Part shown: positions 41,738 to 51,042 of the stretch, piece after piece
How the letters are laid out: each line of letters begins with the position of its first letter
How positions within the stretch are numbered: position 1 is the stretch's first letter
NCBI GenBank assembly: GCA_965601485.1
Contig: OZ271846.1
Location: 1,364,001 to 1,428,000 of the forward strand
DNA from: Methylotenera_A aquatica
GTDB taxonomy: Bacteria > Pseudomonadota > Gammaproteobacteria > Burkholderiales > Methylophilaceae
DNA length: 64,000 nucleotides
Direction of reading: 5' to 3'
Program-made: the position numbers and the translations under genes
The notes under the pieces: generated by a model
The model's database searches: none
Told to the model about the DNA's origin: nothing
Seen by the model: the letters and a program-made list of their open reading frames with translations, nothing else

Positions 41738-42937
41738 CTAGCCTATAGCTGGTTTAACCAAGCTTGCAGCCAATTTTGCGCGAATTCTGGCTTCATCGAC
41801 ATCTATGCCTGTTGCCAAGGCAACGCCCATGCGACGACGCGCAAACGATTCTGGTTTACCAAATAGTCGAATATCACTATTTGGGACACTTAACGCGGCT
41901 TCTAATCCATCGTAGCTTAAATTTTTACTGTCTACGCCGCCATATATAACGGCACTTGCGCCGGTCTGCGTCATGCTGGTATCCACTGGCAAACCTAAAA
42001 TAGCGCGCGCATGCAATTCAAATTCGCTTAAACGCTGGCTACACATGGTCACCATGCCCGTATCATGTGGGCGCGGGCTCACCTCACTAAACCATACTTG
42101 ATCATTTTTAACAAATAGCTCAACACCAAACAAACCAAAACCACCGAGGCTATCGGTAATGGTTTTAGCAATATGTTGTGAGGCTTTTAGCGCGTTAGCT
42201 GTCATCGCTTGCGGTTGCCAGCTCTCAACGTAATCGCCATTTTTTTGCACATGGCCGATTGGTTCGCAAAAATAGGTTTGCGTGTCACCTTGTGCATTTT
42301 TTGCGCGTACGGTAAGTAGCGTGATTTCGTAATCAAAATCAATTTGGCCTTCTACAATCACCACCCCTTGATTGACACGTCCGCCTGTAGCGGCGTAATC
42401 CCATGCCACTTTTACCTCGCTGGCTTGAGTAATCCGTGATTGGCCTTTGCCAGAAGATGACATGGTTGGCTTGATAAAACAGGGATAGCCGATATGGCTA
42501 TCAATGGCGGCTTGTAAATCGGCTTCGCTACGCGCAAAAGCATAAGGCGACACAGGTAATTTAAGTTCTTCCGCGGCTAAGCGACGAATACCTTCGCGAT
42601 TCATCGTCAATTGAACGGCTCTAACTGTTGGTATCACAGTGGCTATGCCGCTGTTTTCAATATCCGCCAAGACATCCGTATTCAGCGCTTCAATTTCGGG
42701 CACAATAAAATGCGGCTTTTCCTTCTCAACCAATGCTTTCAACGCTGCCGCATCTGTCATATCAATGGTATAGGCGCGATGGGCAATTTGGTGACCTGGG
42801 GCATTGGCATAACGATCGACTGCAATCACCTCTACACCAAAGCGCTGTAGCGCAATAATAACTTCTTTGCCAAGCTCACCACTGCCAAGTAGCATGACTT
42901 TTGTTGCAGAAGCGGTTAGAGGGGTGCCTAATTTCAT
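41738..42937 (-). CDS. purT: Formate-dependent phosphoribosylglycinamide formyltransferase
   Basis: 399 residues. ATP-grasp enzyme that uses formate and ATP to formylate GAR in purine synthesis, a sensible choice for a methylotroph that makes formate. Visible are the N-terminal MLLGSGELGKEVIIALQRFGVEV, the ATP-grasp segment PCFIKPTMSSSGKGQSR, WFSEVSPRPHDTGMVTM and the PurK-like C-terminal domain. A strong hairpin at 42947-42987 lies directly before the start. Confidence 0.96.
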   Translation of the reverse strand: MKLGTPLTASATKVMLLGSGELGKEVIIALQRFGVEVIAVDRYANAPGHQIAHRAYTIDMTDAAALKALVEKEKPHFIVPEIEALNTDVLADIENSGIATVIPTVRAVQLTMNREGIRRLAAEELKLPVSPYAFARSEADLQAAIDSHIGYPCFIKPTMSSSGKGQSRITQASEVKVAWDYAATGGRVNQGVVIVEGQIDFDYEITLLTVRAKNAQGDTQTYFCEPIGHVQKNGDYVESWQPQAMTANALKASQHIAKTITDSLGGFGLFGVELFVKNDQVWFSEVSPRPHDTGMVTMCSQRLSEFELHARAILGLPVDTSMTQTGASAVIYGGVDSKNLSYDGLEAALSVPNSDIRLFGKPESFARRRMGVALATGIDVDEARIRAKLAASLVKPAIG

Positions 42938-42946
42938 AAGATAATG

Positions 42947-42987
42947 CCCACTTAAAAATTCAAATATTTGTGTATTTTATAAGTGGG
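42947..42987 (-). promoter_or_regulatory. Hairpin in the purT leader
   Basis: CCCACTTA (42947-42954) pairs with TAAGTGGG (42980-42987), extended by A/T pairs. On the purT strand the 3' arm ends nine bases before ATG, so the putative ribosome site (AAGTGGG) is inside the stem. It could restrain translation or be an operator. Confidence 0.45.
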
Positions 42988-43094
42988 AATAATACCATGA
43001 GGCGAAACCGAAAGCCTTCAAAATGATATTGATGAATATTAAGCTTGCTGCATCAACATGCTGACTAATAGAGCGCGCAAAATAACCAGAAAAA

Positions 43095-44549
43095 CTAAAA
43101 ACTAATACCGTGCTTATCCATACGATAGCGCATCGTCATGCGGGTAATAGCAAGCTTGCGCGCTGCTTCTGAGACATTGTAATGCGTTGATTCCAGAGCA
43201 TTTAACAACATACTTTTTTCAGCGGCATCCAAGGTTATTTGGGTTTGATGATTATTTTCATTTGCGGCTTTATTTTTATGGTACTGGCTTTTGCTATCAA
43301 CCAAATTGAAGTCGTTAGCGGTGATTTGAGATTGGCTAGTTAATAGCACGGCGCTGCTAATTTGATGGCGCAATTCGCGCACATTGCCTGGCCAACTATA
43401 ATTTTGCATGGCTTCAATCGCCGATTGGCTTAAGACGTGCTTATTTAACCCATAGCGCTTTTCTGTAAGCTGCATAAAGTATTTAGCCAATTGCAATATA
43501 TCTTGGCCGCGCTCACGCAAAGGTGCTAGCGAAATTGTCATCACATTTAAGCGATAGTATAAATCGGATCGGAAGCGGCCTTGCTGCGACATTTCGTGTA
43601 AATCGCGATTGGTTGCCGCTATAATGCGCGCCGGCACAACACGCTCTTTTGTTGAGCCCAAGCGACGCACTCGTCTGCGCTCCAGCACGCTCAATAATTT
43701 TGCTTGCATCGTTAATGGCAACTCACCAATTTCATCCAAAAAAAGCGTGCCGTCTTCTGCCGCTTCAATTAGGCCAGGCCTAGAAGTGATTGCATTAGTA
43801 AACGCGCCTTTTTCATGGCCAAATAATTCACTTTCAATCAGCTCGTTTGGTAGTGATGCACAATCTACATGCACAAAGGGTTTGTCAGCATTTGAACCAG
43901 ATGCATGCAACAAACGTGCAGCTACATCTTTGCCTGTACCTGTTTCGCCTGTAATTAAAACAGTTGGCGCAATGGCATCGCTAATATAGCCAACCTGCGC
44001 GATTCGCGCGATTTGCATATGAATGCTTTGCGTCGCAGGGCTGTCACCAATTAAGGTTAAACCTTCATTTAAATGTGAATTGCGTTGCCGCGCATAATCC
44101 ACGCTAGTTTGAAGGGCCGCGGTTTTTTCATTTTTTTCAACGATTAATAACAGCTCTTCTAAATCAATGGGTTTTTTTAGGTAATCGTTTGCGCCTAGCT
44201 TCATCGCGGTAACGGCATCACTAACTTCACCATAAGCCGTCATCACAATAGTTACAATTTTTTTTGCCACAAATTCGGCGATTAAATCTAAGCCGTTGCC
44301 ATCTGGCAGGCGCATATCCAGCAACACTAAATCAGGGCTAAATTGTTTATGAGTAGCGCGTGCGTCGGCTAAATTTTCAACATGCTCACACTCAAACCCT
44401 GCTTTTTGCAAACGCTTTTGTACCGCGCGTGCAAACAGCACTTCATCTTCCACAATCAACACTTTTTTGGGTTGAGTGAAATGTTTTATAAATTCAAAAT
44501 CCAAATTTTTGGAATTTAAACTTTCTAAATGAGTTTGATGTGCGAGCAA
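43095..44549 (-). CDS. NtrC-type sigma-54 response regulator with GAFTNA loop
   Basis: 484 residues. Receiver domain with Asp78 (LVLLDMRLPDGNG), then a AAA+ domain with Walker A GETGTGKD (201-208), the sigma-54 contact loop GAFTNA (248-253) in place of GAFTGA, Walker B TLFLDEIGEL and FYRLNVM-like RSDLYYRLNVMTISLAPLRER, and a C-terminal Fis-like helix-turn-helix (YNVSEAARKLAITRMTMRYRM). The start is GC-poor; a start nearer residue 24 is possible. It lies 19 bases behind the TonB receptor gene, no kinase is adjacent. Confidence 0.9.
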   Translation of the reverse strand: MLAHQTHLESLNSKNLDFEFIKHFTQPKKVLIVEDEVLFARAVQKRLQKAGFECEHVENLADARATHKQFSPDLVLLDMRLPDGNGLDLIAEFVAKKIVTIVMTAYGEVSDAVTAMKLGANDYLKKPIDLEELLLIVEKNEKTAALQTSVDYARQRNSHLNEGLTLIGDSPATQSIHMQIARIAQVGYISDAIAPTVLITGETGTGKDVAARLLHASGSNADKPFVHVDCASLPNELIESELFGHEKGAFTNAITSRPGLIEAAEDGTLFLDEIGELPLTMQAKLLSVLERRRVRRLGSTKERVVPARIIAATNRDLHEMSQQGRFRSDLYYRLNVMTISLAPLRERGQDILQLAKYFMQLTEKRYGLNKHVLSQSAIEAMQNYSWPGNVRELRHQISSAVLLTSQSQITANDFNLVDSKSQYHKNKAANENNHQTQITLDAAEKSMLLNALESTHYNVSEAARKLAITRMTMRYRMDKHGISF

Positions 44550-44568
44550 TGTTGTCCCTAATTACGCA

Positions 44569-46986
44569 TTAGTCGTTATCTAAACTGGCAACCGATTTTT
44601 TGCCGCCAAATTCATAACGGAAACCAAACCAGCCTGCTCGTGGGGCGCCTGGAGCATAAAATGCTGGCGTTACTTCGTTGCCAGTAAAGGCGCCTGTGCT
44701 TGCATCAAAACGATGTTCACCCAGCAAACCGCCGTTATTATATTCACGGTCGAACACGTTATTTACTTTAGCAAAAAACTGCCAGCCGCTATTGCCAAAG
44801 CGGTATCGTGTATCTAAGTTCATCACTAAATAGCCACTAATTTTTGCACCGTCACCATTGTACTGTTTGTTTTCATTACCGCGAGCATACTGGTCAGAGA
44901 AAGCAAAAATATTCGTACCAACATTCCATGAAGGTGTTACGTCATAGGCGGCACGTAACTTTAATTGGTGTTGTGGAATACCAGGAATATTGTCGCCTTT
45001 ACCCACTTGCTGCACACCACTGCCTGGCACTGTTTCGTTCAGCTCACTAACAATCTGAAACTCTGATTGATAAGTTGCTTTTACATAGCTATAACCAAGT
45101 GACAAAGTTAGATTATCTAAGCGACCATTTAATGCCGCATCAATACCCTGACGTCTGGTTTTGCCAACGTTATCAAAGAAGCCTGCACCAGTAGTAGTTG
45201 ATGCAATAAACTGAATATCATTGAAGTTTTGTGCGCGATAAGCCGCTAGCGACCAGCCTACATTTTCGTTAATTTTCCCTCTTAAGCCCGCTTCAAAAGT
45301 CTTTGCAACTACTTGATCTAAAGGTGGATCACCCGCAAAAGCATTTGGCAAACGGCATGGTTGCGCAGGGTTTGCACAACCCAACTCAATGGCTGTCGGC
45401 GCACGGCTTCCTTCGTTATAGCTAGCGTAAGCGGTTAATTCTTTGCTTGGCGTAAAGTTAATACCCACTGCTGGGTTAATACGGCTGTAGCTTTGATCAC
45501 TTGTTAATGAAGTATTAAGTGCTTCAATCGGGTTTGGAATTGGATTGAGCCTGTCATAGTTTTCCACCTTAGTATGGTTATAACGTGCCGACATTGTTAA
45601 ATGCCATAATTGGTTCAATGACAAGGTATCTGTAGCGAATAAACTCCAAGTTTTACTCACGCCTTCTAGGTCAACAGGCGCCTCATCGCTAAAGAATCCC
45701 AAGGCATCAACGCCACGTGTCGCATTAATTAAACCGTACTCTGTGCTTTGTTTAAAGTCGGTTTTACCGTAATCATAACCAATACCAGTGATAAATTGGT
45801 TTTTCATGCCAGCTAAATCTTGGCCAAACGTCATTTGTGCGTTAAAGCCATAGCCAGTTCGTTTTGAGCTAGTACGATTTAAGGCACCAGAACAGTTTTC
45901 ATCCGCATCATTATTATTTGCACAATTTAAATTGGCAGCAAGTAGTTCATTCGCGTCAATTACTTCATTACCATCTGTATCAACAGGACCAATTCCTGTA
46001 ATTGGATCTTCGGCATTAAAATCATCATTACCATCACCGTTTAACGTATTTGTTTTGGCTTTTCTGTAATAAGCATTACCACTCAATTGCGTATCGTCAT
46101 TAAAAAAGTGGCTCCAATTTAAATTAAAAAAGGAAAGCTTATTTTCGGTTGAATCTGGTCTGGTTAAAATTGAATCACGGCCTTGTTGACGCAGAAAATC
46201 GTCTGGCGCCAAACCATTTCCAATCAACTCATTATCGGCACCTGTGTAGCTTAGGTTGAGAGATGTGGTTTCATTTTGCCAACCCACTTTACCAAACCAT
46301 TGGGCTACATCTGTCGGTGAAAAATCGCGCCAGCCATCTTCTGAGAATACATTGGCTGAGATAAAGTAATCAACCGCGCCGTCATCGGTGACACCGCCAA
46401 ATTCAGCAGAACCCGCTTTACGCCCCCAAGAACCCATGTAGGCCTCAACTGCACCACCTGGGTTTGTACGGCCACTTTTAGTTTGCACAGATAACGCGCC
46501 ACCCAGTGTATTTAAACCGAATAAAGGATTAGAACCAGGAATTAAATTAATGCTATTAATTGAGTTAGTTGAGATTAAATCCCAATTCACCACATCACCA
46601 AACGGCTCGTTGACACGTACGCCATCCACAAAAATAGATAAGCCTTGTGGCGTACCTAGCAATGGCGAAGCTGTATAGCCATGAAAACTCACATCCGGTT
46701 GGTATGGGTTATTTTGCGTATCGTTAACGCTTACACCTGTTAAGTTTTGATTAATATAGTCGGCAATGCTAAGGCTTTTTTGCTCTGTTAGTTGCTCACC
46801 TTTTACCGATTGAACGTTGGCTGGAATTTGCTCTAGAGGCAAACCAACACCTTGTAATGGGGTTGTGCTAATGACTTCAATTTTTTCGGTAGTGGCGCTT
46901 GCATCGGCTGCAAATGCAACCTGTGGCGCTGCATAAACGGCAATTAATGCCAATAAAATATATTTTGGTTGTAATGATTGTTTCAT
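44569..46986 (-). CDS. TonB-dependent outer-membrane receptor with EF-hand-like loops
   Basis: 805 residues. Signal peptide (YILLALIAVYAAPQVAFA), a TonB-box-like TEKIEVIST, plug domain (about 45-170; GVSVNDTQ, GLSIFVDGVRVNEPFGDV), then the 22-stranded barrel ending in GWFGFRYEF. Residues 316-347 hold two EF-hand-like loops (N/D at positions 1, 3, 5 and 9 and D/E at 12) next to two Cys (354, 365) in what should be an extracellular loop. The substrate is unknown; metal chelates are the usual choice. Two identical palindromes lie upstream at 47129-47164. It heads a likely unit with the sigma-54 regulator. Confidence 0.9.
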   Translation of the reverse strand: MKQSLQPKYILLALIAVYAAPQVAFAADASATTEKIEVISTTPLQGVGLPLEQIPANVQSVKGEQLTEQKSLSIADYINQNLTGVSVNDTQNNPYQPDVSFHGYTASPLLGTPQGLSIFVDGVRVNEPFGDVVNWDLISTNSINSINLIPGSNPLFGLNTLGGALSVQTKSGRTNPGGAVEAYMGSWGRKAGSAEFGGVTDDGAVDYFISANVFSEDGWRDFSPTDVAQWFGKVGWQNETTSLNLSYTGADNELIGNGLAPDDFLRQQGRDSILTRPDSTENKLSFFNLNWSHFFNDDTQLSGNAYYRKAKTNTLNGDGNDDFNAEDPITGIGPVDTDGNEVIDANELLAANLNCANNNDADENCSGALNRTSSKRTGYGFNAQMTFGQDLAGMKNQFITGIGYDYGKTDFKQSTEYGLINATRGVDALGFFSDEAPVDLEGVSKTWSLFATDTLSLNQLWHLTMSARYNHTKVENYDRLNPIPNPIEALNTSLTSDQSYSRINPAVGINFTPSKELTAYASYNEGSRAPTAIELGCANPAQPCRLPNAFAGDPPLDQVVAKTFEAGLRGKINENVGWSLAAYRAQNFNDIQFIASTTTGAGFFDNVGKTRRQGIDAALNGRLDNLTLSLGYSYVKATYQSEFQIVSELNETVPGSGVQQVGKGDNIPGIPQHQLKLRAAYDVTPSWNVGTNIFAFSDQYARGNENKQYNGDGAKISGYLVMNLDTRYRFGNSGWQFFAKVNNVFDREYNNGGLLGEHRFDASTGAFTGNEVTPAFYAPGAPRAGWFGFRYEFGGKKSVASLDND

Positions 46987-47128
46987 ATCTCATCCTTGGG
47001 AATTGTTTTGTACATCTTTCAATATGTATGCAAAATATATTCCAATAATTAGGGCTGAAAAATAATGAATGAAATCAATCACTCGTGAAAATAATGTACG
47101 TTACGAATAGATTATAAGCGCAAAATAT

Positions 47129-47164
47129 GGTTATATACAACCACCATATAGGTTATATACAACC
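47129..47164. promoter_or_regulatory. Twin palindromes upstream of the TonB receptor gene
   Basis: GGTTATATACAACC at 47129-47142 and 47151-47164, identical and 22 bases apart (about two helical turns). Each is a GGTT/AACC inverted repeat. They lie 143 bases before the receptor start and touch the end of ybbP. Their form resembles operators of dimeric regulators such as the GntR family; no cognate regulator is in the window. Confidence 0.6.
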
Positions 47165-47166
47165 AA

Positions 47167-49656
47167 CTAAATACTATTTAAAAGTTGCTTTGGAGGCACA
47201 TTTAAATAGCGGCTAATCACTGAACATGCGGCTAGCGGAATAAGAAGGGTAATTAATACAAAAACACTAATGGCCAAACTGACATTTAATTGGTAAGGAA
47301 TATCCAACACAAAAATACTTAAATAAGCACTTAGCGCGATGGCCATCGCAATCGCCACTAATGCAGAGACCAAACCAATGCTGGCAAACTCTGTTAGCAA
47401 GGCCACTGTGACTTGTTTTCGCGATGCGCCTAATACGCGAAGAAGTGCGGACTCTTGCAGACGCGCTTCACGCGTGGCAATAAGCGCGGCGTACAAGACA
47501 ATTAAGCCCGCTATTAAGCAAAACATAAACACAAAACCAACCGCCAAAGTCAGTTTATTCATAATTTCGCGCACTTGATTCATGATGCTGGCAGTATCAA
47601 TAACCGTAAAATTGGGGAACGTATGCACCAACTGGTTCATGGCAAGCACCTGATTTTGAGGCAGATAAAATGCTGTCATATAACTTGCAGGATACTCTTT
47701 CAAGGCATTTAACGGCGTTACCGCAAAGAAATTGGCCCGCATGCTATCCCACTCCACTTTGCGAATACTGATCACCGTTAAGGTAATGCGGCTACCTGCA
47801 ATATCATAGGTAAGCTTATCATTCAGTTTTACCCCAAGCGTTTTGGCAATGTCTTCTTCAATAGACACAAGTGCCTGCCCTGCTTCATCTGCTTGCCACC
47901 AACGCCCTTGCAGTAGCTTGTTATCGGCTTGCATAGCAGCGGCACTTGATAAATTAAATTCGCGAGAAACCAAACGCTTAGCGCGTTCATCCTCAAATAA
48001 ATCAGGGTTAATTTCTTGATTATTTTTAGCCACTAATCGGCCACGTATCATGGGAAATACTTGTGGCTTATCCACTTTTAACTCTTGAATAAACTGTTTA
48101 ACTGGCGCAACTTGGTCTGGTTGGATATTAATCACAAAGCGATTTGGCGCATCCACTGGCATAGAGCCGCGCCAAGCCTCTAGTAAGTCGGTTTTAATCA
48201 TCATTAATAGCATCAGCACCATTGCACCCAAGCTAAAACCAATCATTTGCGCAATGGATAGACCTAAACGCCGATTGAGATTAGACAAACCAAAGCCAAT
48301 AGCATATTGGCTTTTAATTTGCTGACTAAAGCGATTAAGCAGCTTTGCCAAGGCATAAGCCAGCAAACCTGCCACTAAACAAATACCTAAAATGCCTGAT
48401 AAAAACGCAAAAGCCAGCTGCCAAGTTTTAGCTAACAAAGCAATTAAAATCATGCTGACCAGCACAATTGGTGTGTATTTCAACCACAGCTTGAGAGGTG
48501 CTTCGGCTTCATCATGCCTTAAAATACGCATAATAGAAACGTTTTTCAGCGCTTGGATATGTGGCCACATAATGCTGAACAAAATCGCGAAAGATAATGC
48601 TAGCCCCAATAGTACTGGCATTAAATTAGGGCTTGGAAGCGTTTCTACAAACAACTGGCCTGCAATATAAGCCAGCCCATATTGCAAGATATAGCCAATC
48701 ACACAACCCACTACACCGCCAATCAGCGCCAGCATGGCGGTTTGCAATAGCAATATTTTTTGTATGATGGCTTTGCGAGCGCCAAAACAGCGCATTAAAG
48801 CAGCCGTATTGGTGCTTCTTGCCACAAAAGGTGCGCTAGCCAGTAGCATCGCTACAATAGAAAGCACCACACTCGCCATGGCACTCAGGCCTAAAAAAGT
48901 TTCGGCTTTATCTAATGCACTTTTGATTTCCGGCCTAGCGGTTTTAACATCTTGTATGCGTTCGCCGCGCTTTAATAGGGGGGTAATCGCATCTGAAAAA
49001 CGGGTAATATCATCGGCACTTCCAGCCACTAAAAGTTGATATTTCACACGGCTACCAAATTGAATCAACTCAGTTTTAGCAATATCATCAGAATGCATCA
49101 TCAGGCGCGGCGCAAAGCTAAACATATCGCCACCGCGAGATGATTCGCGCACCAAAATACCTGAAACTTTAAATTTGCTAGCACCCACTTCAACCTTATC
49201 ATTAATTGCCACATTTAAAACGGCGGCTAATCGCGGCTCTAGCCATACTTCGCCTTGGTTTGGCGTACTGCGCATATTTTTGGCTGATTGCCCTGCTAGC
49301 TGCACATTAAAATCGCCCCTTAACGGAAAGCCATTTTGCACCGCCTTAATTTCTGCTAATTGATTGCGCTCACCGTTAATGGCCATGCTGGGAAATTCCA
49401 GCGTTGACGTGCTTTGCAGGTCGAATTTTTTAGCCAGTTGTACATAGTTAGTCGGAATCGCTTGGTCTGAAATCACCACTAAATCGCCACCCAGCAACAT
49501 GCCGCCTTGCGCGTTTAAATGCAGCGAGATACGATTAATGAAAAAATTGACTGCTGTAATGGAGGTTACCGCTAATATCAGTGCAAACACCATCACCCGC
49601 AAATCGCCCGATTTCCATTGAGAGAATAATTGCTGATAGCTTAATTTAAATATCAT
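47167..49656 (-). CDS. ybbP: ABC transporter permease, YbbP/FtsX family
   Basis: 829 residues. An N-terminal membrane helix, a large periplasmic domain, then two groups of FtsX-like helices (about residues 255-450 and 715-829) with the loop CFGARKAIIQK and RVLGASRKQV, the usual ATPase-contact sites. It pairs with the YbbA ATPase upstream, whose gene overlaps by four bases. YbbAP has been linked to lipid or lipoprotein-like substrates and to release of molecules from the inner membrane; the exact role is unsettled. The arrangement with tesA is as in E. coli. Confidence 0.92.
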   Translation of the reverse strand: MIFKLSYQQLFSQWKSGDLRVMVFALILAVTSITAVNFFINRISLHLNAQGGMLLGGDLVVISDQAIPTNYVQLAKKFDLQSTSTLEFPSMAINGERNQLAEIKAVQNGFPLRGDFNVQLAGQSAKNMRSTPNQGEVWLEPRLAAVLNVAINDKVEVGASKFKVSGILVRESSRGGDMFSFAPRLMMHSDDIAKTELIQFGSRVKYQLLVAGSADDITRFSDAITPLLKRGERIQDVKTARPEIKSALDKAETFLGLSAMASVVLSIVAMLLASAPFVARSTNTAALMRCFGARKAIIQKILLLQTAMLALIGGVVGCVIGYILQYGLAYIAGQLFVETLPSPNLMPVLLGLALSFAILFSIMWPHIQALKNVSIMRILRHDEAEAPLKLWLKYTPIVLVSMILIALLAKTWQLAFAFLSGILGICLVAGLLAYALAKLLNRFSQQIKSQYAIGFGLSNLNRRLGLSIAQMIGFSLGAMVLMLLMMIKTDLLEAWRGSMPVDAPNRFVINIQPDQVAPVKQFIQELKVDKPQVFPMIRGRLVAKNNQEINPDLFEDERAKRLVSREFNLSSAAAMQADNKLLQGRWWQADEAGQALVSIEEDIAKTLGVKLNDKLTYDIAGSRITLTVISIRKVEWDSMRANFFAVTPLNALKEYPASYMTAFYLPQNQVLAMNQLVHTFPNFTVIDTASIMNQVREIMNKLTLAVGFVFMFCLIAGLIVLYAALIATREARLQESALLRVLGASRKQVTVALLTEFASIGLVSALVAIAMAIALSAYLSIFVLDIPYQLNVSLAISVFVLITLLIPLAACSVISRYLNVPPKQLLNSI

Positions 49657-50363
49657 GCAGCGCCCAGTTGCCCTGTTTCGCTTAATTGACCGTTAATCAA
49701 GGTAAGCGTACGTTGGCAACGTTGCGCCAATTTCACATCATGCGTCACCAAAATAAGTGTTTTTCCTGCTTCTTGATTTAAGCTAAATAACAAATCTATA
49801 ATGCGCTCGCCTGTGGCTAAATCCAAATTACCCGTTGGCTCGTCCGCAAATAAAATAGCAGGCTGCGGAGCAAAAGCGCGCGCAATCGCCACCCGCTGCT
49901 GCTCACCACCAGAAAGTTGTTTGGGATAATGGCTTAAGCGTGAGCCTAAACCCACTTTTTCTAGAGTCGCAATCGCAATTTGCTTTGCATTGGATTGATT
50001 AGATAACTGCAGGGGCAACATCACGTTTTCTAACGCTGTCATGGTGGGTAATAGTTGAAATGATTGAAATACAAAACCCATCTGCTTACCGCGAACTGCG
50101 GCACGCGCGTCTTCATCTAAATCGCTAAACGCCGCACCTTTTACAGTCACGATACCGCTAGTTGGATTATCTAGACCCGCCAGCAAACCCAGTAAGGTGG
50201 ATTTACCAGATCCCGAACTACCCACAATCGCCACACTCTCACCGAACGCCACTTGAAGTTGCAAATTGGTTAGAATGTCTATTCGATTTAGCGGTTCACC
50301 CACACTTTTGCATAAGTTTGTTGCTGAAATGACATGGCTGCACGTTGTTAAATCACGGTCCAT
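49653..50363 (-). CDS. ybbA: ABC transporter ATP-binding protein YbbA
   Basis: 236 residues from ATG 50363. A longer start at 50393 would leave only two bases to the divergent tesA start, which is unlikely. Motifs: Walker A VGSSGSGKST, Q-loop VFQSFQLLP, signature LSGGEQQRVAIARAF, Walker B ILFADEPTGNLD, His in LVTHDVKL. MacB/LolD-type ATPase that drives YbbP. It overlaps ybbP by ATGA and is divergent from tesA, the typical proteobacterial order. Confidence 0.93.
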   Translation of the reverse strand: MDRDLTTCSHVISATNLCKSVGEPLNRIDILTNLQLQVAFGESVAIVGSSGSGKSTLLGLLAGLDNPTSGIVTVKGAAFSDLDEDARAAVRGKQMGFVFQSFQLLPTMTALENVMLPLQLSNQSNAKQIAIATLEKVGLGSRLSHYPKQLSGGEQQRVAIARAFAPQPAILFADEPTGNLDLATGERIIDLLFSLNQEAGKTLILVTHDVKLAQRCQRTLTLINGQLSETGQLGAA

Positions 50364-50395
50364 CGTTTGAAGATTCTGTTCAGAAAGTAGCATCT

Positions 50396-51040
50396 ATGCG
50401 TTCTCGTTTTTTTGGTTTTTTAACTCAATTTTTAATTACTTGGGTTACTTTTATTCTAATAGCTTTGGTTGCAATTACGGCACAAGCAGCACAAAACATC
50501 GTGATTTTTGGTGATAGCTTATCTGCCGCTTATGGTATCCAATCTAATAAAGGTTGGGTCGCTTTGCTAGAAAGCAAACTAAAACAGCAAAATAGTGAAT
50601 ATAAAGTGATCAATGCTAGCATTAGCGGCGAAACCACTAGCGGTGGATTAACCCGTTTTGATCAAATGCTTAAAACGCATCAGCCTGAAATTGTGGTGAT
50701 AGAGCTTGGTGCTAATGATGGTTTGCGTGGCCTTAGTTTGAACGAAATGCAAAGCAATTTAAATAACATGATTGCGAAAGCCAAAGCTAAAAATGCCATC
50801 GTGATGTTGTTGGGAATAAAAATACCGCCCAACTACGGCATTCAATATACGCAAAAATTTAGCGCCATCTACGCAACATTAGCCCAAAAATATGATCTTA
50901 ATTTGGTGCCATTCTTTTTAGATGGCGTTGCTGGCAATCGTAAACTTATTCAAGATGATGGCCTGCACCCTAACGCTGTCGCTCAAGCCAAGCTATTAGA
51001 AAACATTTGGCCTAAACTGGAAGAATTGCTTAAAAAATAG
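50396..51040 (+). CDS. tesA: Multifunctional esterase/thioesterase/lysophospholipase TesA
   Basis: 214 residues from ATG 50396 (an upstream in-frame start at 50345 would overlap ybbA). Signal peptide (FLITWVTFILIALVAITAQA), then an SGNH hydrolase: GDS motif in IVIFGDSLSAAYG, Gly in ISGETTSGG, Asn in ELGANDGLRG, and the Asp-x-x-His pair in DDGLHPN. It acts in the periplasm on acyl esters and thioesters. Divergent from ybbA with almost no space, so promoters lie inside the 5' parts of the genes. Its stop converges with tilS, two bases apart. Confidence 0.95.
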   Translation: MRSRFFGFLTQFLITWVTFILIALVAITAQAAQNIVIFGDSLSAAYGIQSNKGWVALLESKLKQQNSEYKVINASISGETTSGGLTRFDQMLKTHQPEIVVIELGANDGLRGLSLNEMQSNLNNMIAKAKAKNAIVMLLGIKIPPNYGIQYTQKFSAIYATLAQKYDLNLVPFFLDGVAGNRKLIQDDGLHPNAVAQAKLLENIWPKLEELLKK

Positions 51041-51042
51041 CG

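Noticed and set aside
42981..42992. AAGTGGGAATAA, similar to the right attachment site
   Set aside because: Part of the purT leader hairpin in core DNA, with no integrase or repeats nearby.
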